A stretch of DNA of 64,000 nucleotides. It comes from Orthonyx spaldingii. Taxonomy: Eukaryota; Chordata; Aves; Passeriformes; Orthonychidae. The notes beneath the pieces are model-generated. The model had not been told where the DNA came from. It worked only from the letters and a program-made list of their open reading frames with translations, and ran no database searches. How positions within the stretch are numbered: the stretch's first letter is position 1; every line of letters begins with the position of its first letter. Shown piece by piece: positions 26,004 through 38,939 of this stretch. Location of the stretch: assembly GCA_013397795.1 (NCBI GenBank), contig VZTJ01004568.1, positions 568,309-632,308 on the forward strand. Direction: 5' to 3'. The position numbers were made by a program, and so were the translations under genes.

Positions 26004-27664
26004 TACCCAGACAAGATTTCAAAAGTGAATCAAAGTCTAGACATAGTCTGATTTATCACTGCCCTCAGAATTTCATATGAGAAGGAGTAAGGGGTGTAAG
26101 CCAAAGCTGGAATCAGTGACAATGAGACAAAATATTCTCATTCATTCACTCATAAATCTTTAAAGAGTATTTTTCCTACTTGCAAGGGACAGAGTCACTC
26201 TAATAGAGATTTCCTCATATTTTCAGAACCGATACTGCATCTGTTTTGTGCTTCTCCATAAGAAATCCACATTGCCCACATTTCAGTATACATCCACAAG
26301 AGAACTGCAACCAGACGGAAAAAAACCCCAACAGAACAAGCAACATATTTCCTACTAAGCTAAGACATGTAAAATTCAGGTTGCAGATACTATACACAAC
26401 TCACAATTTAAGTCTAACTCCTTTTTCAAAACCAAGTGTTTCATTAAATAATTGGAGCAACCTATTACAGATTAATTATTATCTTTTAAAAAAAGGGTAT
26501 TCAATTTCCTTGCCTGCTTTAGTACCATTTCCCAAATACCACTGGTAACTCCCTGTTTTGTCTGTATCACACTCAAAGGTTTTAGTTACTGGTTTTAGTT
26601 ACTCCTGGACATGTTCAAAGATCTATATGGTCAGTCTTTATTATTACATTTGTCTGGTTATGTGCTTTGGTCATTTAAATTATATGTTCCATTCAATTTT
26701 GTCCTGTAGTTTTTCATACTGCTAAGATCAGCTTAGTAAGTCTACAGCTGGCCATCATCTTCATGGTAAGTGGCAACATCCAATGTATCTTCTTCATGGC
26801 AAGTGGTAACACCACTCCAAGTTGACACGTCTATTAAAAATAAATAATGCTGTCATGTCACAGATATTTTCCTATTGTCTGCATTCCTGTTCCAGGATAA
26901 AGGCACACGTTTCTCTACATTAAACTCCACATTTTCCTGGTTTTACTTGAAGATGCTTGTATTCACCTCTATATTATCACACTTCTTTTAGTCACTCCAT
27001 ATTTCCACTCAAACCTACACCCTTATTTTTGATATCAGAAATAAACTATTTGTCAGTTTAGGGCTGTACCTAAAATATTGTTAATAATTTGGGGCTCTTA
27101 CCTTTCAAATCCTCCATATAGTTCCATTTGCAAATAACTTTTTAGGTAGAGTAGCTTTGATTTGATTTTTGGCAGCCCTCTGTATTCCCATCACTCTTGG
27201 CCACAGACATAGCTTATTTGGCTTACCATTCCTACTCACCTATTCCTCACAGGATACCACGTAAGTCTCCGTTCTTTTTGACTAGTTTGAAGCACCTTGC
27301 CTGAGACTTTGCTCTAGCTGTATACAAAAATTCAGAAGTCTCTAATTTCTTCTGCTTAATTCTTAATTCTTACCTGTGCAAGAATCTGTATGACACAGTA
27401 AGAAAAGTTACATAGCAAAAGACAGGATTTGATTTAGAAAGTTGCTTTTAGTCCTGTATTCCTGCTTCCAGAATCCTACTGTTGTTGCAAAATGTGGAAT
27501 ATGTAAAAATTTTCTTAAGAAAGCATGTTCTTTAATGTTTGATCTTTGTATACTTTCAATGAGAATCTCAAACAAGATTCAATCTATGAAATGGACAGCA
27601 GCTAACAAGCAAGCTCCAAGTGATGTCTGTGTGTTAGAAAGACAAATTACTTGTCTGTAGAATT

Positions 27665-28060
27665 GCCTTGTTAAGGTTTGGGGCTTGACGTTTCAACAAT
27701 CTCAGACCCCAGGTGAGGTTAGCAAAGCTTGGGAAGAAGGACGCATGCCTGAGAGTGGACAAAGAATGCAAAGTTTATGGGCCACAAAGAAATTTTGCAG
27801 AACCCCCTAAACCAGGAGGAAACTAATAAAGACAACTCAGCAACACTGTGGAATCATCTCCAACTGTGTAAAAGGCAAATCTGGCAGGGGGAGACTGCCA
27901 GCCCACCGACTCAAGAAACCACCCACTCAAAAGAAGAGAAAGGCTGTGCATGTGGACCAGTTATCATAAGAAGTGAGAGAATCATTAACCAATAGAAGGT
28001 AGAATACTAATTAACAGAAAAAAACCCAAAGAATAATAGGTCAACAAAGTAGAAAACGTG
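27665..28060. repeat. possible unclassified LTR-like or repeat segment
   Basis: A block beginning tgttaaggtttggggcttga differs in texture from the flanking intron (purine-rich, ggcaggggga, accaggaggaaacta). It resembles LTR sequence in style, but I cannot name a family, and neither a target duplication nor a poly(A) signal at the right place was seen. It may be ordinary intron. Confidence 0.2.
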
Positions 28061-28541
28061 GAAATAATAATCTGAGCTTGAGGATCAAGTAGCAAAACTG
28101 GAGTAAGTTACACAGAACAAGATCCAAGTACATGCCGAAGACTGTCTTCCAGAATGTAACAAAAAACAAGAAAAAATAAAAAGGTGAATTTAAGATGTGA
28201 AGACAGAAGAAAGAAGTGTTTAATGATGAACTGTGCTTCTAAATGCCTACAGAAAATATTATATCATACACTTCAAATTAAAAAATTTTGAACTGTTAGC
28301 TGGGAAGATATAAACCACAGAAATTTAGAAGAGAAGATCTGTTGTCAGCCAGCCTTGTTTCCATAAGAGAAAAGCAGCAGGGGGAAAAAAAAAAAAAAAG
28401 AAAGAAAAACAGGAATTAAACAACAAGTTCTTGTGAATCCATCTGGAAATTAATTGTTACTTGAATTGATGGTTTGTTTGGGTTTTTTAAAATCTTTTCT
28501 AACAAATTATAATCCAAGATTAGCAAACATTAGATACTTAC

Positions 28542-28765
28542 AGAGTAAAATATTGCTCCATACATCCACATGGATCACCAGCAGCAGCAAGCCTTTTTTC
28601 TTCTACTGTTAGATATGGTTTAAGTGTAACCTCAAAGTTTCGCCCTTTAAGAGCAGACTTAATAGTGCAAGACACCTCAATCATTTTGCCTAGCATTGTG
28701 GAGTTTTGTTCCATTCTTTTAAGTGAAGTATGTAAAAAACCAATAAAAAAAATTACTGCACTCAA
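28542..28765 (-). other. exon-like open frame D in AP3B1 intron 1 (unassigned)
   Basis: A minus-strand frame encodes ...LGKMIEVSCTIKSALKGRNF followed by EVTLKPYLTVEEKRLAAAGD and PCGCMEQYFTL, ending exactly at a strong donor (ACTCT|GTAAGT, boundary 28,542, phase 2). Composition is protein-like, with two Lys/Glu-rich stretches and a CGC motif. A usable acceptor could be the AG at about 28,724 after a T-rich tract. I recognise no family. It could be chance, an ancient pseudo-exon, or an exon of an unannotated nested transcript. Confidence 0.2.
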
Positions 28766-31700
28766 CCAAGCTTGCCTGCCAAGAGTGAGGTCTACTCAAA
28801 AAAAAGAAAACCTTACAAAGTAACAGGATACCCACTCCCTTGCTGTTATACCTTCCAGAAACAAATATCATATGCAGATTTCAAAGGTCATTTCCCTCCA
28901 AAAACAACTCTTATCAGCAGCCTCAATGAACAATGGGAAAAGCAAAGGCATTTCAGTCTTTTGTAACATAATTTATTGTACAGTAAAAATATTTTCATAT
29001 TTTGATCATTAAGAAGATGTAAGGGAATTTCAATCCTTAAGTAAAATCCCTCAAAATAGAAAGCATAAATGCAGTCACACTAAGGTTCATGTTTGTATAC
29101 TCATCAGTTATTCTGAGGTGACAGTTCCTCAGTACACAATCTTAGACAAATACTTTCTTTATCACTTATCTCCACTTGCCAGCAGCTCAGGAAAATGCAA
29201 GCAACCCTCAGCTGCATCAATAACTTTGCCTCTCCCTGCTAAAACTTTGAGAGTGATTCTAGCCTTACAGAGTTAGGTACATATTAGAGATTGAAATATA
29301 AATGTTATTACTACTAGGAGCAACAACAGGTTTAAAGAAGCCTAACCTGATAGCTGACAAATGATGTGGAGCTATATGAAGTAGGAAAGTAATGGTCCCA
29401 GCAACAATATGCAAAAAACACCAAACTTTTGCAAGAGTATAAGTATATAGTCTCAGCCACTTTCCCTAACAGTAAGAAGAGGTAAAATGACTTTCCAAGA
29501 GCAAAAAAACCCAGAAAAACAAGAAGATTCCCACTTGTCTGTCCAACAATGTATTCTAAGAACTCAACAAGATTTCCCTGGAGTTCTCAAGTCATAATCT
29601 AATGTTTTAACATCTATTACAATACAGGCCCACTGTCCTCAAAAGTCGCAAGCTGAAAGCCCTGGTATAGACTATAATCAGAAATATTATACTCATATAC
29701 AACAGTGCTATGAAATATGATCTTTACTATTTGTATAGCATCTACCATAAAAGGCAACAAGTCAATTATTAATATATTAAATAATTAGTTCCCAGCTGCC
29801 TTTGTAATCTTTACCACCATAAGTTTGTAATCCTCAGTACTAGAATTTGAAAGCTAAAGGAGTGTAAAATAGAAATGCAAATTCATCACCCAACTTTCGT
29901 TGCAAATATCACACATGACAGGTCTGCAATGACACAACACGACAGACATCACAAAACACATCCAGAATAGTATGTTCTCCTTGAAACATTGGTTTAATGT
30001 TAAGTGGAGGTAGTCAATTTCTAACTTTCTTCTATGTTTTTGTATTTTACGCTTGTTTTTCTTTCTACATGAAAACACTGCTTTTTTCAGACTTTTGCAC
30101 CCCTTCTAGATACAATAGGAGTATGGATATGATAGGACCTGTGACAAACCTACCAGTTTGGATTAATCTTATAGATGTTACCATCAGAAAGCAAACAAAA
30201 AACACCAGTTAATCTTTTCTAGCTTTCATGTTCTTTCTTGTGCCCTCTATTCTCCTGCCATTAAAAAAGGAATAAGTCACAAACCTTACAACTGCCCCAA
30301 GAAAAAAGCGCTGCGGGCGTGGTACATGTGTGGAGTACAGGGAACAAAAAGACAAAAAACAACCTTGGATCTTGACAGTCACAAGATTATATTGCCAAAT
30401 AGCTTTAACACCCTGGAGTCTCATGCCGGAAAGCACCTTGATCACCTTACTCTGCACATTGATTATGGCAAACAGCATCTAAAAAACAAGTCTGAATATG
30501 CCATACTACTGTCAGCACACACTTGGTCACTAAAACTGGCATCTTGCTAAGGTTAAGACTACGATTACAGATTCCATTGAGCAATGTTAAGCATTTCTAC
30601 AGAAAAAAACAGGTGGGCATAACTCTGCATCACTGAGGTTCAAACAGCTACATCAGCAATAAATCTGGGCCTCTCAGTTACTTTGTCTCCCAAAGGAACT
30701 ACCACAAACTTCTAGTCATACTAAAATATTAATCCAGAAACTGTGGCATGTCATTTGCCACTGTATCAACATGCTCTGAACAACTATTACTATTAAGAAA
30801 ACACTTGCTCCACTCTGGTAAAATACACATTTATTTTCTATTCTTTTTAGCAACACCACAAGTTTAAACCCATAAATTTTCAGGTTTTTCTACAGTTCTG
30901 ACATGCCAGTTACCGAAAGAAGTCACCCACTAATCATAAGCCTTCTCTGTAATAAAGCAAAAGGTTCGTGAGTATCAAAACTGCAACTGAAGCCCAACTA
31001 GCAGTGCAACAATAACAGCTGGGAACAGCTGTAATCCCCTCTAGGAAAGGAGAGTGAATTCTGAACAACTAAACCATGGTGAGACAGAAGGTCTTCCTAT
31101 ATAAGGACAGCACTATAGTACTCCAAAGTAAGATACAGGAAATGGCAAACAAATCCACCACTAGGGAGGAAGCAAGCGTCACCAGTTTTGGAACTATGTA
31201 ACAAAACTATTATAGAACAGAAGTTACAAAAGTCTGACCCAGTTGAGTTTAAACAACTCCTTTCTTGTTTTAAGTTTTCCATTCACTGCATACTTACAGT
31301 TATACAATATCAATTTCACTGTTCTTGCATTCAAGAGACTTCAGCTGGCAGGACATACTTTTAACCACACCATACTAAAATAATTTTTTTTTTTTTGCCT
31401 TCCAACATAAAATTCAAAACACTGTAATTGTTAGCAAGTTTAAAGCAGAAAATACACATTGACAGAGCAGTGTAACCTTTACTTTTGGCATCTGAGTAGC
31501 AATGAAGTCCTAGAGAATGTTCCATGTTTCCCCAAAAAATTAAATTTTTTTTCTTGACATTTTACTGGCACTGCAAAATCCTTAAAATAAATTGGTTTAT
31601 TCTAGGTCATGCTATTGTGTAAACTCTAACAAGTTTGAATTTAACATTTAAAGGGGAACTGCAAATTGATTTCAGAGCCATAAAACATGGAAGCTAAGTT

Positions 31701-32516
31701 GGCAGCAAATACATGCTGCAATTTGAGTTTATTTTTGCTGTCGATTTAGAGCTTTCTTCTAGCAGGAAGTTAAGAAATCTGAGTTTCACTGTGTTTTGGT
31801 CTATGCCACAAACTGTTTGAATGACATCTTGTGGTACTGCTCAGTACTACCATCCTCTTCCATTTTAATACTATATTTACTTCTAATTCACAACATAGAA
31901 TTCAACTACTACTTCAATGAAGACTTGATTCATATGGCCATGAGTGTAGCTGTTCTATGGTTTAAAGAGAAATTGAGATAAGAAGTAATTTATTTCTTTT
32001 TCAACCACCCCTCATTTTTCAATCTGAAAAAGAAGAGCACTATCTAAAAAACCAAACTCAGTAGTTTTAAAGGATAGACAAGAAATGTGAGGGAAACCAG
32101 AATAATACAGTATCCTGAGAGTCACAGAGAACAAAACCAGTTATAGTCTGACCAGAAACATGATTCAACTCAATTATTGCTTTGCCACTAATTTCTCAAA
32201 GCACTTTTAATCTGGATGGTTTAGATATAGTCTCATCCTTCTCATCAAGGAAACAGGAAAGTGTAAAGTTAAAAACTAAATAAAGCATCTCCCAGTTCTC
32301 TGTTGTGAATAGATAGTACCTGAAAAACGCTTGAGCAATTCATTGCATCAACACCTGTAAGTTGCTGCTACCACCACCATCAATGCAGACATGTAAACTA
32401 CCTACATTTCAAAAGCTCTAACCAGATGGCAGCTAGTATGACAAAGCAGTGTGAAACCGTTTCTGGATCGGACTGTGATTTAATCTAAGAGTATCTGTTG
32501 TCAGTAGAGTACTTAC

Positions 32517-32720
32517 AGATACTATTTCACCCGGCCACAAGAAGAGTTGTCTGAAAGGCTGAAAAGATTCAATCTTGCAGTTGCACTGCATATGACCTCT
32601 TCTGACAGTATCCACACCATCAATACTGCAGGTAAACTTCTGCCAGAGAGAAATCTTCCTCAGAGGAAGATAGCAGTTTTCTGAAGACTGAGAAAGTGTC
32701 ATCGGGGTTGGTGCTGCCAC
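32517..32720 (-). other. exon-like open frame C in AP3B1 intron 1 (unassigned)
   Basis: The minus-strand frame reads QSSENCYLPLRKISLWQKFT, CSIDGVDTVRRGHMQCNCKI, ESFQPFRQLFLWPGEIVS and ends at a consensus donor (GTATCT|GTAAGT, boundary 32,517, phase 0). A possible acceptor is the CTTTCTCAG just upstream of the SSEN codons. Four cysteines, two of them as CNC. No domain recognised. It does not join in frame to D with any good acceptor that I can see. Confidence 0.2.
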
Positions 32721-32843
32721 TTAAATAGCTGTGTCAATTTAGAGCCTGTCTTGAGGCTAATGCTCAGAATTTGAATTTGAATTTGTAAACCACTTTGCAG
32801 CATTTGACAGTTGTGAAGAGATTATAGAAAAGTGAGAAGCAGT

Positions 32844-32905
32844 ATCACAGAATATACTCAGTTGAAAGGGACTCGCAAGCATCATTGAGTGTAACTCCTT
32901 TCCAG
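32844..32905 (-). mobile_element. CR1 or TguSINE1 3'-tail remnant
   Basis: The sequence tcacagaatatactcagttg, then aaagggactcgcaagcatca ttgagt, matches the same CR1-like 3' end seen in the SINE at 14.2 kb, in the same orientation. No tRNA-derived head is visible to its right, so it may be a truncated CR1 or a SINE remnant. Confidence 0.65.
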
Positions 32906-33825
32906 CTTTTGAGTGTTTCCAGCTTTCCTAAAAATGGTGAGAAAAGGCTTCTCTGAAAGACACCACCCCAGAGGTGGTGCTCCCAGAACCTACTCAGTGC
33001 TAGTATATTTATATATATGTACATGTGTCAGAAACACTGTTAAACAACATTACAATGCTGTTCATCTTCTGGCAGAAGGCCAAAATAATTCTGGTTTCCT
33101 CCAAGTATCAAAACAATCAAGGGGGTGGCACAGACAAGGACAGCCTTCAAAAAAAGCAGAAATAAAAATATGTGGAATTTCTTGCGTCAGCCTTGTAACA
33201 GTTGTAGATACCTCTAATACCATTCAGGATGCAGATCAAAGCAAATGTCTAAGGCAAATATATGACAACACCGTAAATATGCAGAAACCACAGTGAAGAC
33301 TTTAAACTATAAAACTTGCCTTTCTGAGGAAATAAAAAAACCCCAAAAAATGTAATGACTACATTATAGAGAACCACAGCAAATCAACAGTTCATTGCTT
33401 GCATCCTCATATGTGCCAAGTGCATGGCAGTAAGAATACATTCACTGTGTCACATCCCATCAAATCTGACAGATTTCAGCTGGAGAAGTGTTCTGCAATA
33501 GTATGCCCACATTTGTACACTGCATTTACACATCCTTGTACAGACTAGAGGGTTCAGATTTTATCTTGTAGACCGATCAGTTTGTCCAAACCATTCATCT
33601 TTACTGGGTTGTACATGCTACCGAAACTGGCATATCACCATATTGGTGGGCATAGGGCCATTTTAACAGATGGAGAAAGAAAGCAGTTGTGCCAATGAGC
33701 TAGCGGATGCATCAAGTTTGAATATTAGAGCTGGAGTCTCCTCCAAGAATTTCACAAATGGCAATCTATGTACGATCTCTCCATGACTAGTTGAACAGAA
33801 TATGCCAAGACAAAACTAGATCAAT

Positions 33826-34047
33826 TTAAGACTCCAAGAACACCTCTGGCAGCTGTTGAATGCAAGTTTTTAGCTCCAATGAGTTTGGAAAAGTCTTCTG
33901 CACAGAGAATTGGGGAATAAGTATCTTAATGAAATCACCACCTTCAGCTCTCTGCAAAACAGGCTTGCAAATCTCTGCAAAGAAAAATGAGTTTGCAGCA
34001 GTGCCGAGTTTTCTGACGAACGGCTCAACAAAACACGTAAGCCAGAT
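33826..34047 (-). other. exon-like open frame B in AP3B1 intron 1 (unassigned)
   Basis: A strong acceptor (TTTTTTATTGCAG, boundary 34,047) is followed by IWLTCFVEPFVRKLGTAANS, FFFAEICKPVLQRAEGGDFI and KILIPQFSVQKTFPN... to a TAA stop at 33,826. The frame shifted by one base (SGLRVLLSRS...) is also open over most of the same length, which weakens the coding case. No family recognised. Confidence 0.15.
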
Positions 34048-35063
34048 CTGCAATAAAAAAATCTAATAAATTACAAACGTATTTTGCTTGGCAGGAATAC
34101 AGTTTAAAGATGCAAATCAGTAAAGTTGAAAATGTGTGTTACAAATTTTGCCATCTGCTTCAATACTGTACTTAACAACTGACATCTACTGATATAACTC
34201 CTGTGGTTCAACTCTAAGTTTTTACATTTTATTAGATAAAGCAATACCTAGTTTTATTGCTTAAATTGTACCATTTCCAAGAACCAAACATTATTATATT
34301 TTAATTTTACATGCAGGTAAATGTTGTTTAAAATGCAATTAATAGAAATGAAAATCCTCTGTTCACTTGCAATTAACTGTAGGCAGTTATAGTTGCACCC
34401 TAATATATGTAATTAACAGGGATTCTGTGTTACTAATTAGCTCTCCATGTACTCCTAGATGTTGGAAGGTGGTTAGAGTTTTCAGTCCTCCACTTAAAGC
34501 AATAATAATGTAATAAAGCATAATGTAACTATAAAAATATTCTATTAACTTAGGTAATGTATGTCACATAGTGTTTCTCTACACTATATAGCAGATTTTA
34601 AGATTCCAACTTGCCAGTGCTTACTACATAGAGTTCAACAATCTAGAACACAGAGAAATAGCTTGAGGCCCACATGCTGGATTCAGCTTGTCTGTAAGAT
34701 TTACATAACCCATTGACTCTTACAAATTTCCTGCTGAAAACTTCTGTTATGGGCAAAGACTTTTCTGCAGACTGTTTCTGTTACTCTGGGAACCAGAATC
34801 TGACTCTTTTTCTGCTTTTTGAAACATGTGGGAGGTGTGAATATCTAGAATATAATCAGTTCAAAGACAAGGGTCACACTACCAACCTGGACACACAAAT
34901 ACATTCTTAAAGTATAAATATACAAGTTGTATAAAGGAATACCATACATGACAGTTCACGTAACAAGGGTGAAAGAAGAAGAGAGGAAGCAGAGCAACAG
35001 GCATCTCCAGTCATGCAACAGGGCCCTTTCCACACAAGAAGGTTCAGACTGACTTATCTCAGG

Positions 35064-35941
35064 TGTCAGAGACTGAAAATAATTCATGCCTCAAACATTG
35101 ATACTACAAAAGGCAACAACCAGAGATGCCTCCCTGAAGACTGGGACTTTGGACTGAAAGTCAAACTGCTGATTAGATAAAGGGAAAACCCCTTTGTTCA
35201 ATCACCTGAAACAAACAAGGCTGGGGGAAAAGGTATGCATCCCCAAAAAGCCAAAGCCACCAGCTGCGCTGAGAGAATCATGCCCGGCTGAGTTTGGGGT
35301 GGGGGGGGAACACAGCTCACAGATGCCAGGCTTACAAACATCCCCCCCAACCGAGTGTGGTGGGGGAGAGGAGATTTTTGGATGCGTGGCGTACTGGCCA
35401 GAGGTACTGAACATCCATCCTCAACTATACAAACTGGCCCAGCTGTGTGAAACCCAACCCCACAGGCCAAATCCACAGGACTTTCACGTGAGAGGCAGCT
35501 GAGACCATCAAAGACCCCCCAAGGTGCCCCCCCGGATGCCTTGCACTACAGGACCACATGTGATGCAACAGATCCAAAGTCTGTTGCAAGAGACAATGGC
35601 AAACTCCAGGGACATGCCTAGACATCACCCCCTGGCTTGAGGGTATATTAACCCAGGGCACTCTGTGCTTTCTGGGGGACCTTCACCATCAAGACCGGCC
35701 GGAGAGAATCATCAGGATGCCAGTGGGACCCACGGAGCGGTGATACTCTTTTATTCTGCCTCTGTCACTTCTCTGTCCCCTCAGCCTTTTTTCCGTTTCC
35801 TCCCTTTCTCTTCTCTTTCTCTCTCTCTCTCTCTCATATTTACTATCAAATAAAACCCATACTATTGACTGGCATATGGTCTCGTTTGCACCTTAATTCG
35901 GGCAGAGGTATTTCTAAGAACCTAATAATCGGATCATGACA
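35064..35941 (+). mobile_element. solo LTR of an endogenous retrovirus with 5-bp target duplication
   Basis: The 878-bp element starts TGTCAGAGACTG and ends GGATCATGACA, so the ends are inverted repeats TGTCA/TGACA. It is flanked by the direct repeat tcagg (35,059-35,063 and 35,942-35,946). U3 contains a TATA-like TATATTA at 35,644, a T/C-rich stretch with (CT)n at about 35,813-35,835 follows, and a poly(A) signal AATAAA sits at 35,849. No gag/pol/env sequence is adjacent, so this is an LTR left by recombination. It lies in AP3B1 intron 1 in antisense orientation. A 5-bp duplication fits ERVL-like integrases, but I do not name the family. Confidence 0.9.
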
Positions 35942-37029
35942 TCAGGTATACAAGATCTTTCAATTATTCAGTTATTGAGATGCTTAACAGAATGAACACA
36001 AAAATTCCATTCTCTGAACACCAAATCCACTTCATTCGTCTAACCAAAAGGCCTTAAAAGCAATACATACCAAATACACAAGTTCTATTTGCCTCTTTAG
36101 TCAGGATTAAATACTCACAGAAAAAGCTAGCACCAGTATCATACATATGTTGTGAAATCTCTTGTTCAAGAGCAGTTTCAGTTTAGCCAAAATCAGTAAG
36201 AAATCAATTTCTTATTTACGTGTTGTAATACTATAGAGAAATTAGAAAAACCTCCTCCTTTCCTCATTTCTTTCGTCCCAAACATGTACAGTTACCTCAC
36301 AGAAGCAGATCAAAGTTGTATTTTTATATTTCCTATTTTTTTTCACTGCAGTGGATACATAACAGTGTACTAGCTAATGAGAAACAATGGTTGCACAAGG
36401 TGTGTCCAACATAATGTATCTTGCTTATATTAAGATACAAGATCATGAAAGAAACAGTTATCTTTAATAATCTTCCAACAGTAAAACTTTCCACTTAGTC
36501 AGGATTAAGACATCACCAGGACAGAAATTTTGACAAACCAACGTATTTTCAATAGTGATAGCATGTGTTTGTAAATCAAACCACAACACATATATGTACT
36601 GAAAATACTATGTTCACTTATTGAATTGAAATTATATTTGTAATTGAAAGTTAGCGGATAAATCATTGAATGATAAAGGTAAAAATGGCAGCTTTAGCAG
36701 CAGAATGACACATAGGCTTTTATACCAAGGGATGCTCAGAGCTTCTAGATGAGATGAACTTCAGCAGAGTATTCCTACTGAAGTGTGAGACAGAAAACAG
36801 GACAAATAATTTAAATAAGACCAACTTTGGATTTCAGATTTAAATCTACCAATACTGACTTGTGCCTCTGTGTGGACCCTTCTGTCGCAAGATCAAAGAC
36901 AACTTATCCTAATAACTTCATTAATTTCATAACTATTTTGGCTTACTTCTTCATGACAAACAGGAGAAGACAAACAACACAAAGCAAAGAGACTGGAATT
37001 TTTGCAAGAAAGTAGTATCTTCATAGTTA

Positions 37030-37223
37030 TACATTAACTACACGATATTGTTCTGATTTACTGGCAACAGGCAAGTGCACAGGTCTGGTCCAATTGTTAC
37101 AGCAGTAATGTTCTGGGCCATATATTACACAAGAATCCCTCTGCTGAGAAGGAGTATTTCTTGTATCATCAGTAGACCAAAGGAAGAATCCCCCTTCCTC
37201 AGCAACAAAAAGTTTGCCAAGCA
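37030..37223 (-). other. exon-like open frame A in AP3B1 intron 1 (unassigned)
   Basis: Acceptor TTGTGTTGTTTCAG (boundary 37,223) leads into LGKLFVAEEGGFFLWSTDDT, RNTPSQQRDSCVIYGPEHYC and CNNWTRPVHLPVASK..., open to a stop just after 37,030. Possible donors are GCCA|GTAAAT (phase 1) or AAT|GTATAA (phase 0). The residue mix is protein-like, but I recognise no domain. Confidence 0.2.
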
Positions 37224-38939
37224 CTGAAACAACACAATGATATTAGACATGAGTATATCAGCAGTGATGAGACAGTCTAGAGAGATCAGCAAACAATCTT
37301 TGGGAAGCTCTAACAGTAATTTTCATTTCACCAGTGGAATCCTTCACTAAACACACACCCTCATTTGCAAGATGTGAGGACACATCTTGCACTTCTCTGT
37401 ACACTCTTATATGACCTTCTGATGACCAGGTTTTGCGCTATTACTAGAGTGAACTACTGGAAATACAATGTCTATGCTTGATGAATGACTACTGCATTTT
37501 CCAACCAGAGTGCCACACAGTCTGCTTGTCCAACAATAACCATCACTTGCAGTCCAGTGGCTTTTTCACACTACACAAATCACCTTCCCTGCACAGTGTC
37601 TGTTCCTCAACTAACCAGTCCATACTCAGAGCTTAACCACACAAGTGTGAATTGTGGATAACACCCTATTTCAGCAAGAATTTGCTTGTCAGCTACAAAA
37701 GACCATGGACAGCAATGTTTGTTTTTTTCTCAAATCACTCCTTTAGAGGATTACACTCCTGTAAGTGCAGCAAGTCTGGAGGAGCAATTAATTAATACGG
37801 CATGCTCACATATCACAAGCTGTTCTGGTTCATCCATGTTAAAGGACATTCATATACATACACATGTACAAAATATCTCAGAACCCCTTAGCTGTATTTC
37901 CCTGTGATCATTGGGGAGCCTTGGCTAAAATCAGCCACTTCAGCTTCTGCATCTAATAAAACAGAGAGCTATACTTCACCTGCAAAACAGTCCCAAGTGT
38001 ATGAGTGATATAGAAAATTATGGCCATGATCAATGATCAGGGTACCTCCCACCTCGTGGAAAAAAGAAAGTAGTAAAATAATGGTTTAGAAATAAAGTGA
38101 CAAGTTGTTTCTATGGAAGGGGACAAGAAAAGAAGGTTGCAAACAATGTAAATCAGCTAAAAGACACAGATCCACAGAAGCGCATTTATACCACAGCAGT
38201 GAAAATTTGAACTGGAAGACAATGAAAAAATGAAGTATTTAGCAAAGTAGAAGGGGAAAAAGAAATGAGACTCATCTGGCAGACTGAGGAGGCCCATCAG
38301 CTACTGTGTCACAGAGCTAAGCTTTAGAGTGAAGCAGCTTCGTGTTTTCGTGATTTACTTTGGTGTGGCTCACAAATAAACACATCAGTTGAGGTTTCCA
38401 GAGCATAGATGTTCTCTTTGTGCAGAACAATCAAACTGAAGAAGCAGCAATTGATTTTCTAATGTACATGAGACCTTAGTTTATGGTGCTTTTTATTGGT
38501 TGCTCTTGGAATAGATTTCCAATTTGTTGTAAAATACAATTCCAGCTTAGCAAACCTTTTGAGCCTTTCATTTGAACATTCTTCCTTTCCAATCCACTTT
38601 TACTTTAAGGAGCTGAAGGCTTTCTGTACCAGTGCACTTGGCCGGGTTTTTTTACCTTCTCCATTTCCTCATTTTGACTTCTGACCAAGACACTGTTAAC
38701 ACCCACTTCGAGCTGGCCACCTCGCCCTGATCCACTCCATTTCCAACCATAACTCCCACAAACACTTTTTTTAACAAACACTTTATATACATACATTTGG
38801 AGGCAAAATTAAGACAATTCCAGTGCTGTTAGCTGTCGAAACAGAGGGAAAACGATAAGTAGTTTTTCAAACAAACCATAAAAACACTTTACAGATAACC
38901 CGCTCCCTATACACACTTCACACGTAAGCAAGTGAACTT

